Shown one piece after another: positions 23,831 through 36,000 of a stretch of 64,000 nt of DNA. A program made the position numbers and the translations under genes. A model generated the notes under the pieces. The model ran no database searches and was not told where the DNA came from. It saw only the letters and a program-made list of their open reading frames with translations. The stretch's first letter is position 1, and every line of letters begins with the position of its first letter. Source of the stretch: Andrena cerasifolii (lineage: Eukaryota > Arthropoda > Insecta > Hymenoptera > Andrenidae); NCBI RefSeq assembly GCF_050908995.1, contig NC_135126.1, forward strand, positions 1,302,001 through 1,366,000, written 5' to 3'.

Positions 23831-25169
23831 TACCCCTACAGCACACTTTGTTGCAGGAACGTTGCGGAACCGTTGCGCTGCAGCATTTGAAACATTGCAC
23901 GGAATGTCCCCGAAACGTTACAAGGAAATTGCTATGCCCGCCCCTGTGCAACATTGCGGGAGATATTTCTGCAACATTGTTTCGGAATTTTATAGGTACG
24001 TTTCGGGGATTTTTCAGCAATGGTCGCGCAACGTTTCGGGCAGTAGAGCCAAAAATAAAAATATTGGTAATATACATATAACCGTGTCTGTAAGGGGTGT
24101 GACGATATGAATGTATGCAGAATCGTAGTAGCGTAACACGTCCGTGTGTCTTTTATAAAATAGAACATTCTTTTACCTCAGTGAGATTCGAATCCGTGAC
24201 CTGTAGCACCGTAGACAAACACTTTACCGCTGCAGCTACAACTGTTGATTGAGAAGACTGCTTATGTATTCGAACTTACACTCCGCGCAAAACTTTAAAC
24301 TCAAATTATTCAAAACTGAAGGCTCGTTTTGACAAACCCCATTACATCTCCCTAATCGTGGAGCCAGATATCTCACAACAAATTCATTTCGTCGCTTGAT
24401 GCTATGTTAAATTTATTCATATTCTGTTATGAAATATCCGGCGTAATACAAGAAATGACTTTTTTTTAGTTTTTAGTGCATTTTTAATACAATCGTTTAA
24501 TATAACTTTTTTTTATTTTCTAGTTTTTAGTGTTTGTGGATTTACATTACACAACTCAGACAACTTTTCAAATATATTTTATTGCCGTATATAGTTTAAC
24601 ACTTTGCCTTAAATTTATTGTGATAATTAAGTAATTGTATTAATTATTTATATCACATATAGTCCAATTATCACAGTCAATTATTTAATTAACACTTTAT
24701 AGGGTTTAAACAAACTCATAAACTATATACGGCAACAAAAGATATTTGTAAAGAAGCATTAGATGTCCCAATTACTGCCAATTTCCCTGATATCACCATT
24801 TAATTTATTATACCTGATAAAAACGTTCTGCATTGTCGAGTGGAAATATAAGTCCCGTATTCTGTGATCGTCGTTGCGGAAACGTAGGTCGCGAGTGCAA
24901 TATTCCACGGCAATGTGTGCGCAATATTCCCCGAGTATTGTACCGCAGTATGTGCGCAATATTCCACGGCAATGTGTGCGCAATATTCCACGACAATGTG
25001 TGCGCAATATTCCAGGAACATTGCACAAACGTGACCATTCCAGTATTGCACGGCAATGCTTCCACAATGTTGCAGTAACATTGCAATGCAACCTGCAAGC
25101 AACCAGCAACATTGCAATGTGTAGCAACGGTTCTGCAACGTTCCCGCAACAAAGTGTGCTGTGGGGGTA
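23831..25169. mobile_element. CTACAGCACAC element, copy 2 (1.33 kb)
   Basis: TA at 23831-23832 and 25168-25169 bracket the left tip CCCCTACAGCACACTTTGTT and the right tip (reversed) CCCCCACAGCACACTTTGTT. The left ~200 bp parallels copy 1 closely (for example CGGAATGT, CCCGAAACGTTACAAG, GGAGATATTTCTGCAACATT). The right third is an array of a roughly 27-bp unit around GTGTGCGCAATATTCCACG (24905-25020), a different array length and unit from copy 1. It holds a tRNA-like segment and an FB-A half. Noncoding. Confidence 0.75.
24178..24250 (-). repeat. tRNA-like segment (SINE-like) in copy 2
   Basis: On the minus strand, TAGCTGCAGCGGTAAAG (box-A-like) is followed by GGATTCGAATCTCAC (box-B-like). 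It lies at the same relative place as in copy 1, so it is an ancestral part of the element rather than an independent insertion. Confidence 0.4.
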
Positions 25170-28100
25170 AACGAATCCAAAGGTATAGAATATAATTACA
25201 CGTTTCGAATTGGGGATTAAAAACCTTCCACTCGTTTATAGATATTATGTCTTCAGGCATATCATTTCTTTCGTCTTCTATTTTTTTGCAAATCTTTGAA
25301 TATTGTGACATGATCCTTACATGAAATATTTAACGCTAGAAATAGTTAATAATTGAGAGAGATAATGCTACTCGAGCTACATTCCTGCATTGAATGGGCT
25401 CTGAAATAGCTAATAATGTGTTCTTCATGAAACAAAAAGAAAATAAATGTAAAAGTTTTCCAGGTAAGCAACTTATTCTAGATACTTGTGAATCGTATAA
25501 TTCTAATAAAAACTAATCGTGTATGCCATGATTTATTAAACAAGAATAAAGTATGCCTATGCTATGGCATTGAGTACCTACATCCTCCATGTATTGTTTA
25601 AAATAAAGAATTCCGAGGAGCTGCTACGAATGTTTACTAAATATCATTTGAAAAGCTGCAAGAGGTGCATCTGTGATTACGACTATCTGCGTTGACAGAG
25701 AAATATTTGATGAATCACCGCGGGGAGGTTTTTAGCGTAAAATTTCAATATCGTCCCTACGATTTTCGAGTACATTACAATAAAAGCGCATTGATATTCG
25801 CTATACCCTCGCGATAATGGTATTAGTACCAATACACGATGGCACTGATATCTCGATGCAATTGTGGTACACGAGAGAATTTTCCCCGAGCGATATCTGT
25901 TTTCCCTCGCTTTCTCCCTCCCCCGGGAAGCAAAAAAGGGCTGATGCACCAATGAAACATGACAATTATCTGGAAATCTCTAATTTACAATTTTGGATCG
26001 CGCACCAGCGCCCATTATGTTCCCCGAAAGGATTACGTACATTCCGACAGCGAATTCGAATTAATTAATCTGACTAATACGGGAAACAAAGTGAAAGTTC
26101 CAGCTGCGCTAACACGCGAACATTTGTTTTCAACGAACGAGGCAATATTTATTCGTAATTGAATCTTTCTCAAAAATGTACGAAGGGCGCAACACCTATT
26201 GCGATCTTAATTACAAAACAATCAATCGCCGATTGGAGTTATTAATAGCCAAACCGGATGATTTTTGAGAATTAAATAAACCGTTTAAAGTAACGCGACA
26301 ATTAACGAAATTACAGAAACAAATATTCACGATAAAATGTATTTCAGCCTGGATATTTTAAACGGAACAATAAACTGTATCGTACGCTTCGGATTCATAT
26401 TTCCGAGAAAATATAATTCTGCACCCAAATAGAGTGTCGTCATCAAACACCGAACACAGATTGTCCATCACGATCCACGAAATCAGAAGCCAATCACAAG
26501 CAGAAACCGCCTATCGAAAGCGCCACGTTTCGGTGGTAATTAAATAAATAATGCTGAAAAGAGTTTCAAGTGTGTAACAATAGATCATCGACGGAGCAAA
26601 ACGAAGGGGATGGTGGGGGTTAGGTGGCAGAATGGATAGAAAATGCAGTATTGGTCCAGTGGCCCAATTCGCGTATTCTTTCTCACGGCTATACAACACG
26701 CGTACGTGTAGCAAATCGAAATTCTATCTGCGAACGATGCGTGGAAGTGTGCCATCGGGAAGGTGGGAGAAATTGGGGGAGCATGAACATCGCGTTTCGA
26801 TGCTGATACTCGACATATCTCGAACACACGCACGCCACCCCTCGCCCCCCCCCCCCTCCCTGCTCGCGTACGTACACCGGCTGAAACCAAATTCAACTGC
26901 AACCATGCTAAAGGACTCCCTTTTGTTTTATATGTTGCAAACCTACCGTATGCGGGACGAAATAAACGACAATGCGAGCCGCATCTCCACTTTCCGCCCG
27001 TGCACCGCGCGTACACGCTGCAACGCGCGTAAGCTAGGGACAGGGTGGCCAGGGCTGGTATATGTGTCGACAGGCGCGAACTACGAGCATTTTGTACAGG
27101 AACGCTCGGTGGCGGTGAATTTTTTAAATCTACGGAATATTCCGCTATCAGGGGAAAAAATGGTGCATGTCGATCGGTAAATTGTGCAACGGAGGAAATG
27201 ACGCGGAAGTGATACGAAAATAATTCTATCGGCTGGTTTTCAGCGCGGGATTGTAGTGGGGAATTGACGAACGATTGAAACGTTAGGCGAGAAGGTCTGG
27301 GTAAACGTGCACCACCCTTTTTGTTTCGAGGAAAACACAGGTTGAAATTGTGAAATTGCATGAACAGAAGATGGACATGGTAGCTCATAGTTCTGAGATA
27401 ATGTGTCAATAGCTCTTTTGCGTGAAAATTCGACTATTTTGAAGCTATGCCATTTCTACAAACTTTTGTCAGAAATGTGCTTTCACAAATTGGGGTGGTA
27501 AAAAGAACCTGAGCTGAAAAGGTAAAAAACACGTAAGAAACGGTTGATTTTTTACAGATTTCGTATTTTAATATTAAACCAAGTATTTTTTCATGTTTGT
27601 AGTAATTGCATGTAGAATTTCAGAATTATTTAGGCCCAAAAATTAAAAAAATTGAATATAGAAAAAGAGAAAAAGTTTGAAAACGAGAAGAGAAAATAAG
27701 ACACAATAGAAAACAATTACATGTATGACGCTTTATTTTTAAAGAAAATTATGGTTTATTAATGAAATTTAATGTAAATTTGACATGTAATGAAAGTTTC
27801 TTAGAAATCCAGTGCATAAGGATTGACATAGTGGAACATTTAAAAACAAAAAGGAAATAAATTACTTGATGAAGTAAGAGACGTTGTAATATGAACCACC
27901 GCGGTCCATATTCTCCCGCCTTTTTCAGAATAACGTAAAAATCTCGGCGTGGGATAGATATTTCCAAATAACTAAATATAGCATTTTGAAGCTCAACCTT
28001 ATAACTAGTTATGTCTCTATAAGTAACATAGTACATTTGTCAATTAGAATGAAAAGAAAATAATTAATCTTACCATGAAAAACTTTTTGCACGAACAAAA

Positions 28101-28740
28101 ACAGACACTTTCACTTTTTAGCTAAAGTATAGAGGACACTAATTGTTGTGTTTATTCCAGTTCCTTATCACAGCACTTAACAGAGAAATCAGCACCTGGT
28201 ACTTATTACAACCCGGTCTATATTTACACCTCCTCTAGTCTGCTATGAAGAATTACTTGGCAGGTGGACTATCAAGAGGGAAGTTTTGAAGCAATGGTAC
28301 TTTTTGGAGAATTTTACACATCTATTAAATTCAAAACAAACGGTAGTAATGAATATTATATCGAATTACAAACAATACCATGGTTTCGTCAGTAAGTACT
28401 TCTCATTCATTAATTAATATTTTTAGGAACTTGTATTAGATGAGCTCTTAATAAATATGCTTGCAATTGTATTCTACCTAGTTTCTAACTGATATTTCAT
28501 TTATGGAAACCAATATCATGGACACAAAACCAATAACATAGAAAAGAATACTGCCGCACTATAGTGATACAAGTCAGTAAATAGACAGACAGTGATTGAT
28601 ATTCATCTAATCTCTGTTCTGTTTTTGTAAATTACAAATACCTTGGCCTATCCTTGAAAATAAATACACCTTATATGTAATGCTGCTGAAAGATTAAGAA
28701 TAAGTATATGTTAGAAACGACTTTAAACAGGGTTGTAAAG
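25170..28740. other. Gene-free stretch with a CpG-rich block at 26.6-27.3 kb
   Basis: No convincing gene. 26585-27409 is GC-rich and open on the minus strand for 274 codons, with competing long frames on the plus strand (182 codons) and other minus frames. The composition (Arg, Cys, Ser, Pro rich) and lack of a domain argue for chance openness in CpG-rich DNA. The remainder is AT-rich with no repeat seen. Confidence 0.35.
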
Positions 28741-29030
28741 CAGGGAACCGAACCTAACCCGTACCTGGTTCGATACGCTGTATCGTCGACTAACCCGCCT
28801 AACCGGGTAACATAATTCATCTGTTACCCGAATAACCCGGTTAAGCGGGTTAATGCGGTTATAGTAATACGGTGAAAATCATAATTGTAATCGTGTATCC
28901 AAATAGTAATGAATTTTATTTCAATATCGGAGACTCCTTGGTAGCGTGATGCGTGCACGTGAAAGTAATAAATAATAAATATGGGAGGTCAAAGATTAAC
29001 TTGGCCGCGCCGAATTCACGAGGGTTTGCC

Positions 29031-29728
29031 GACACACAGTGTGAGATTTTGGACAAAAATCGCTGGACAGCGCAAATCTGGACCGATTTCAATAAATTTT
29101 TTTTTAAATACTCGTAAAGGACTCGGCAATAACGGAGCACTACAATAAAACCAATATCTGTTGGTCAAATCTATAGAAAATACTATTTAGCATAACAACA
29201 TAAAACCATAAATAAATAAATTTTGCAGATTAAAGATATTAAAAATGAATTATTTGTAAATTTAGTATAAAATATATAATACAAAATTTACTTTAAATTT
29301 ACAAAATTTATGTTTTAAACAAACTGTATAGCTGATTTAAATCTTATATATTGGATTCTAACTACTCCGAATTACAATTATTAAAAAATTATTTTTAAAT
29401 TTATATATTAAAAATAAAATCAAAACTAATCAAATTGAAATATAATTAAAAAGTATAAGATTTAAATCAGCTATACAGTTTATTTAAAACATAAATTTTG
29501 TAAATGTAAAGTAAATTTTTTATTTTACAGCTAATATTAAATTTACAAAAAATTAATTTTTAATATCTTTAATCTGCATAATTTATGTTTTTATGTTATG
29601 TTATGCTAAATAGTGTTTTTTATAGATTAGACCAGTAGATATGGATTTTATTACAGTGCTCCGTTATTGCTGAGTCCTTTACGATTTTCACTGTCGGCCG
29701 ATTTTTGGCCAAAATCTCACACCGTGCG
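29031..29728. repeat. Fold-back with ~300-bp arms inside the hAT-like block
   Basis: Arms starting GTGTGAGATTTTGG at the left recur inverted at the right end. They continue through GGACTCGGCAATAACGGAGC and a long AT-rich stretch containing TTTAAATCAGCTATACAG. The central part is about 110 bp of AT-rich sequence. Confidence 0.75.
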
Positions 29729-29734
29729 GGTTTA

Positions 29735-30310
29735 CGACCCGGTTGTTCTGTGCTTCGGTAGTATAGTGCCTCTACGAGCTATAATGACTTAGGTGTGAGG
29801 TCACTCAGCGGGGTCTTAACCGATATCCTGCTGGGTATGGGCCGCTAAACGTGGCCCCCTACTACCTCTTGCAGGACTGTGTTTAGGGAGGATCAGGACA
29901 AAACCGGGGCCCTATAGATGAAGTGTTACATCTTCGATTTTAATAAAATAAAATAGAAATTGAAGATACTGTTTATCATTATTTAAAGACACCAATTGAG
30001 CTTTGCTACTGGCTATTAAAAATTGTCTCATTGTCAGCACATATTAAATACAAATCCATTAGTAAGGTATATGTACTGCGTTAGAACAGTAGCAATATAA
30101 ATTATTTTATATTAATAACTTATTTTACCCTTTAGGGCCCAGGTTTTGCCCTGGTCTTCCCTAAACACAGTCCTGCAAGAGGCAGTAGTGGGGGCACGTT
30201 TAGCGGCCCGTACCCAGCAGGGTATCGGTTAAGACCCCGCTGGGTACCTCACACCTAAGTCACTATAGCTCGTAGAGGCACTATACCTACCGCACGGACG
30301 AGACCGACTG
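29735..30310. repeat. GC-rich fold-back with ~180-bp arms
   Basis: The left arm contains TAGTGCCTCTACGAGCTATA, GGGGTCTTAACCGATA and GACTGTGTTTAGGGA. The right arm carries each in inverted order (TCCCTAAACACAGTC, TATCGGTTAAGACCCC, TATAGCTCGTAGAGGCACTA). The arms are about 90% identical. The loop is about 200 bp of AT-rich DNA. Confidence 0.8.
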
Positions 30311-30456
30311 TCGACCAGATGACGGGACCTTTGCCTATTGTCTAAGGCTTAGGTGTTGAAAATATTATACAAAGGAAGCCATAATGCGAAACGCGTGCAC
30401 AGCTGTAGCAGATATTGATGCTAAAAGATATTGTGTGCTGAGTAATTCTTGAAGTT

Positions 30457-30596
30457 TAAAGGTGGAATCAGACGTCGATTCACGCGCCGTCTGATCGGTC
30501 ATGGCTCGCCGAGTCGTGCTCGCCAAGCGGACTTGCCGAGCCTGGACGAGCAGAGCAAGCTCGCCGATTCACGCGCCGTCTGATTGCACCTTAAGA
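30457..30596. mobile_element. TTAA-type palindromic MITE
   Basis: AGGTGGAATCAGACG at the left and its inverse CGTCTGATTGCACCT at the right are flanked by TTAA-like sites. The interior repeats GATTCACGCGCCGTCTGAT. A related, longer palindrome is at 31056-31423. Confidence 0.6.
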
Positions 30597-31055
30597 AATA
30601 AAGTATACATTCCGAGTCTAACAACCCTCCAAAATTAATCAATCCTGCATGAATTATATACTCGTATATTTTAACCATTGTGTTTTCATTTGATCTAAAT
30701 ATGTATTGCCTGTAGATTCACATATTACTGATTTGCCTTAAGTGACTGTCTAGTCTAGGCTAGATGGTTTTATTTTACTAGTAACCCGCTCGTAGCGGGT
30801 TAACCCGGTTGCATCGGTTCTTTCTAGAATTTAAGAACCGTTCCCTCGCGGTTAGTATGGGTTTCAGAAACCTTGTTTGGTTAACCGGATAAGGATTAGG
30901 GTTACGCGGCGGTTCGGATCCCTGGTCGTAAGACGTTCGCTTTAGGACAGTTCTGGGGTAAGTGCCGTGTGGTTAATCACAGTCCTCTTACCAAAAGGCA
31001 AAGCCTTCCCCACTCCGTGGCCAGATCCTCCAGAAACGGAGTCCCTATTCTTTAA

Positions 31056-31423
31056 AGTGAAATCTGACGGCACGTGACTCGGCGAGACGGCTCGGCTCGC
31101 CCAGGCTCGCCCCATAGACATGTATAGACGGAGCAGAAGCTGGGACTATCGGCAAGGGGAACGGTAGGCTTGGAGGGGAAAAGGCAGAAGTCAGATACAG
31201 GCACGTCGGGTTAGCTTCGGAAGCATTCGGCATGCATATCCACTGTATTATCCGATTTGCCTGTATCGCTCCCCTTACCGCGAATCTTAACCCCCCCTCC
31301 CCCCCAGTTTACGCTCCGTCTATATATGTCTATGGCTCGCCCAGGCTTGCGAGTCGGCGAGCAATGAGCGTTCTGACAGCGCGTGGGCTCGGCGAGTCTC
31401 GTGCCGTCAGATTTCACCTTTAG
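31056..31423. mobile_element. Palindromic MITE related to 30457-30596 (368 bp)
   Basis: The left AGTGAAATCTGACGGCACGT pairs with the right end (reversed, GGTGAAATCTGACGGCACGA). The inner GGCTCGGCTCGCCCAGGCTC and TAGACATGTATAGACGGAGC blocks are mirrored too. The frames of 62-71 codons here are products of the palindrome. Confidence 0.7.
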
Positions 31424-31654
31424 CAATACGGCGTTGGGCCGCTTGCCATTCCCATATTCTCTATCTGACTCTAAATAACCAATCCTTCATCAGCTATCGT
31501 CCGTTGCCAGATCTGTTTAGTCTCCCGTACCCTCTATCGATACCGCACGCAGGCTAAGTCCCTGTCTTACAATCCTTGAAGACAAGACAGCATGGGACCA
31601 TCCGCTTTCGACCTCACCCTTAAATTTAGCGAAGCAAACGTATAATAAATCTTA

Positions 31655-31870
31655 ATATATGAAGCAGAAAGCTTCTATATGTTTATGTGTTTGTCTGTCG
31701 CCTAAAAACTTTCGAACGATAAACTCTGAGATCACCAAATGTGCCTCAACTCATTATCCCTGACTAGTCCAGATGAATGTGACTATTTTCACAAAAAAAA
31801 CTAAAGAATTTTTGTTTATAAAATCAGAATCTAAATTTTGGGCGAAGCCGAGTAGTAAAGCTAATGCAAT
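31655..31870 (+). mobile_element. Non-LTR retroelement tail-like fragment
   Basis: The stretch from TATATGAAGCAGAAAG, through TGTTTGTCTGTCGCC, to TTTGGGCGAAGCCGAGTAGT ends in a GGCGAAGCCG phrase often seen at insect LINE tails. It is noncoding. The call rests on resemblance. Confidence 0.35.
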
Positions 31871-32681
31871 ATAATTATGTATAAAGCAATAAAAATACTC
31901 TCATCGAACAAAGAGTTCGTAAAATTTGGACGAAGGAGTATATGTATGTAAATGAGATCTCCACAGTAGGTACGTCATATTTTAGGAACGCATTAAACAT
32001 TCATTCGTAATACTCCACGTTTAACTCTTTGTACCTGGTGCCAGAGAACTGGAGGAGCTTCGATTCAATAAAAATTGCTAAAGTCGATTTCGGTCGTGCA
32101 AGACTGCTCCCTCAATCGCGAGGATATTTGCATTCGCGAGCTAACTCTAAGTTCGATATTGTTTCGAGGTCAGAATTTAAATTTCGAATGTAGGAAAAAA
32201 TTTAAACTTTGCTCGTCAAAGAAAATGCAGTTACGTCGAAGGTTTTAGTAAATATTTAGGAAAATGTGAAAAGTTCTGGGGAAAGTTAAAAACGGCGAGA
32301 GGTTAACATAAACTTGAATCTTTAGATGAAATTTAAGAATTCACTGAAACGTAGAACGTTACTCACTGTAGATATGTAGAAAAACCGCAGCGTTTACTGC
32401 ACCATCTATCACCTATAAATGCACACACTTTAAACGCATGCAGAGTCCATTTATATAACCGTCAAAAGGAAAAATAATTGCGAAGAAACCAAACACCTAT
32501 AATTAAATTCGGTTGGCTTGTCAAACTAAAAATCACTGACAAAGCAAACGCGCAACCCGAGCCATCTCGTTTCATTCTACGATTGTTTCACTCAATACAT
32601 TCATTATTGAAACGTCTCTTTGTTATGAGGAGAATGGTTGCCAGCTCTATAAACAAGATATAAATCCACTGTCCGCTAATA
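31871..32681. other. Gene-free stretch
   Basis: No gene or definable repeat recognised. Confidence 0.35.
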
Positions 32682-33035
32682 AAAAATATATAAAAAAAAA
32701 TTGTTAAACGATTTTATTAAAAATGTAGTAAAAACTAAATTAAAATGCACTAAAAACTAAAAAATAATTCTTTACTTGTACTTCAATTTTTATGGTGTTA
32801 ATATCACTTTAAATAAAATCGTGGGGCACCATGTGCAACCAGAAGTTGAAGTATTAAAGTGATTGATATCCTGTTATGAAATATCGTGCCCCACGATTTT
32901 ATTTAAAGTGATATTAACACCATAAAAATTGAAGTAAAGAAAATAATTATTTTTTAGTTTTTAGTGCATTTTAATTTAGTTTGTACTACATTTTTAATAA
33001 AATCGTTTAACATAACTTTTTTTTATATATTTTTT
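32682..33035. repeat. Fold-back element, family FB-A copy 2
   Basis: Arms of about 150 bp (32682-32829, 32886-33035) are inverted copies, sharing GTTAAACGATTTTATTAAAA, TAATATCACTTTAAATAAAA and ATCGTGGGGCAC. The core has CCTGTTATGAAATATCGTG as in copy 1. A further half-arm (TTCTTTTCTTGTACTACAAT) sits at about 33130-33165. Confidence 0.8.
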
Positions 33036-36000
33036 AGTTTTTAGTTTTTAATGTTTGTGGATTTACATTTCACAGCTTACATTATACAGTTTAACAGTTT
33101 TCTTAAACGTTGTAGTGCTACAGTGAATAAAAAATAATTCTTTTCTTGTACTACAATTTCGATGGTGATTTCAAGCCTTTTGAATTCGTGGTTATGGGTT
33201 ATATTTATTGATGACTGGGTAATTTTTTCACCCGCTCGGGTTTATTTTTATTTTTTTAAATATTGTATTTTCATCCAAACTACGCACGCCTGCAAAGTTA
33301 CAAGACAATTGGATATTTGGAAGTGGGTTAAATTTGAGTTGCCAGATTTGAACCATACATACAAACAAACAAACAGAGGATCGAAGCTGAATAAAATCGT
33401 TTTAAAAAAAGTCTTGCAAACGTCGCTCTGGGTTCTCTACGATACACGAAAAAAACTCAGTCACGAATGAATTATTTGCGCAAAAACTTATATTCCCAGA
33501 ACGGTTCACCACTACAACCGTTTCGGCAATATCATTCAAACTGAGATCAGCATTTGTCGCGCGGATTTTTATTCCAAAAATAAAATCTTGCACCTGGCAG
33601 AATGAAGGTGTCTCGTAAAGAAAAAAGAACCACGTTGTTACACCTCATTTCCGAGAATTTTAATTCCATGCCAATATCATTCCCACTGACCTGTGCCATA
33701 ATTATACAGTTTCAGTTATTTGAAACAACATTTACCAGTTGTTTTCGCGAAAAAACAAGACCGATCGGAATGAAAAATATCGTCGAAAGCTCAGCGTGAA
33801 CTTATATCCGCGCGCGTTCAATCAAATTACTGTCGATGAATTTATATTGACTCTGTGACTGGCCGCCATTCGATAAATACGATGCATCGCGAATGAAAAG
33901 GCTCTGGTGAGCCGGCGAAAATAAACGATCCAGCGGCAGAGAGGGAACAAAAAAACGCGTGCACTTGCTCGTGCGTGGATCTTTGCGAGGGTGAGAGCCG
34001 GTGTTGGCGCGTTTACATGGGCGCGCGATAGGAAGACGATTCCCTATAAATTTGTAGGGGAAGAGACTCTTTCGTATTCGCGTCGTACCTTATCTCGCGA
34101 CGCGGATACCAACGAGCCGTGCTTCGTGTTCGAGCCCGAACGCCTTATCTCGATCACAAGATTCGACTGGAAGGGTTTGTACATACGGATGACGTGTGGG
34201 TGGCTCATATCGAGTCTATGCAAAGTTATGCCGTCACGTCGCCCGAGACGTGAGAACGCCGCCTTTCGGTTTCCGATGCTCGCCGCGAGCAGGCGAAAAG
34301 TCCACGGAAGTCGGTGTAACGATAAATCTCTCCGCGAGGGAGAGAGAAAGGTAGGCACTGCGTGCAAAGGCAATTTACCCCAAGCTTCGATAAACAAGAA
34401 TTCGAACGCATCGCGACAGGGGTAGGTGGAAGGTGTTTGCGAGAGTGACGCCGCGCCGCGCCGGCCGCCTTCGGAAGAGAAACTTATACCGAAATGTGCG
34501 GTGTATAGAGGTTTAACTAATGCATTGGTAGGTTCTTAGGGGATAAGGAAAATCGGTATCGCGTAGATCATAGATGAATTGATTCTTATAAGGTGATCCA
34601 TGGGATTTACCCGATTCTTTATAAAATGGTAGAGAATATTCTTCCAATAAATGATCCTACTTAGATTCTTTAATGGGGAAAGTGAGGATTATATATGTAA
34701 TCATTTTTTTAAACTAACGCCTTTCCTATGGTGCTGATGAGTATCAGTTATTATCTGTCTTCCTGTGAGAGTCTTTTTGTTGCAATAAATCTAAGGATAT
34801 TGTATTCTGAATAATTACTGTGCGCTTCTAACAAGGGCGCAAGCTGTTACTCTCATTACATAATGAAGCTAACTGAATTCTTAATTATCACCAGCTCCCT
34901 AGCCCATACCCCATCCCTAACTCGAGTTACTCTTATTTTTCTTTCCACCCCCTTCTTACATTTCTTCTTTCTTTCCAACCCACGAGCTTGTCTACCGATT
35001 TCGCTGCTTCAGGCACTTTTCAAAGCGCTAAATGGCAACCAAGCTGGAAACTTAGCGGTCCCGATGAGGTACCCTTTACATTCTGCAGACAAAACTTTGA
35101 AGGAAATAAGGGAGAAGAAATAAAGGAGAAAGGGACGAGATGATCTCAATTGCTAACGAAGTTTCATGCACGTGGCAACTCTAGTTTTTAATTGTAAACT
35201 CGTGGAAGAATTTCCAGCTTGGTATATACGACCAATAAATTAATTTTCGATAAGAACACAATACCGAATACGATGATTCATGTAGTACGAACATAGCACG
35301 AAGGGTTAACGAAAATTCAATATTCAAAATTCCTTTGTTACATTTAATTCATCATGTTCATCGTAACAATTTCTACAGAATTATTTGGCATGCGTTCCAA
35401 CAATTTATATAACGTTAGTGGCTTTAAATTTCCCAGAAATACATTGCCATGGGACCTGAATTTTTATAACCAAAATAATTCCACTAAAAATTCTACGCAA
35501 CCAATAAATAATGAAATTCAAATACTTATAAATATTCCATGGAATATAACACCAAAAGCAACTGATATAAGGGTAAAGTATACTCCGAAGTACGTATCCC
35601 TCTTTTTACACAAAATATTAAAAATGATTACTAATCACTAGCAAAGATTAATACTTTTTAAGATCGATATAAAGATTGCTTTGGAGAAAACCTGCTTATG
35701 ATTAATTTTAAATCTACAGCCTAATATAGACTCAATTACAGCAATGATTAATGTATTAATTAGCATCCTGTTCCACATAATTTCAAATTGATTTTAAATT
35801 AAATTATCGTATAATTATTAACCGAGAAATATAGCTTCGTGACTAAACCCGACGCTAGTCAATGAGCAACAGGGTAATAACACAAGACACTCACCAAAGT
35901 AAACCGGGAAGTAAGCAAAATGGACGGAAGCATGATGTCGGAGGATCGGCACACGTCTTCCAGAAGGGTAGCGGCAACGCCACAAAACAGCCGCAGGCGG

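Larger units (their letters stand above)
28741..30924. mobile_element. Composite hAT-like element (2.18 kb) containing fold-backs
   Basis: The left end CAGGGAACCGAACC and right end (reversed) CAGGGATCCGAACC form a TIR of hAT style, and both subterminal regions are rich in AACCCGGTTA words. The flanking octamers (TTGTAAAG and GTCGTAAG) agree only partly, so an 8-bp duplication is not secure. The interior consists of at least three fold-back structures and no transposase frame. Confidence 0.5.

Noticed and set aside
24759..25311. Frames of 81-167 codons with periodic sequence
   Set aside because: Same repeat-array artefact in the second CTACAGCACAC element.
26585..27409. 274-codon open frame on the minus strand
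   Set aside because: It overlaps a 182-codon plus-strand frame and others in the same CpG-rich block, has no domain or periodic hydrophobicity, and shows a low-complexity Arg/Gly/Cys-rich region. Long chance frames are expected in GC-rich patches of an AT-rich genome.
33991..34425. 144-codon plus-strand frame (with a 117-codon opposite frame)
   Set aside because: No domain, and both strands are open together in a CpG-rich patch. No promoter or splice support.
35354..35641. 95-codon Asn-rich frame as a gene
   Set aside because: No start context, splice, promoter or family evidence, and Asn/Ile/Lys richness follows from AT-rich DNA. Kept only as a remark in the intergenic entry.
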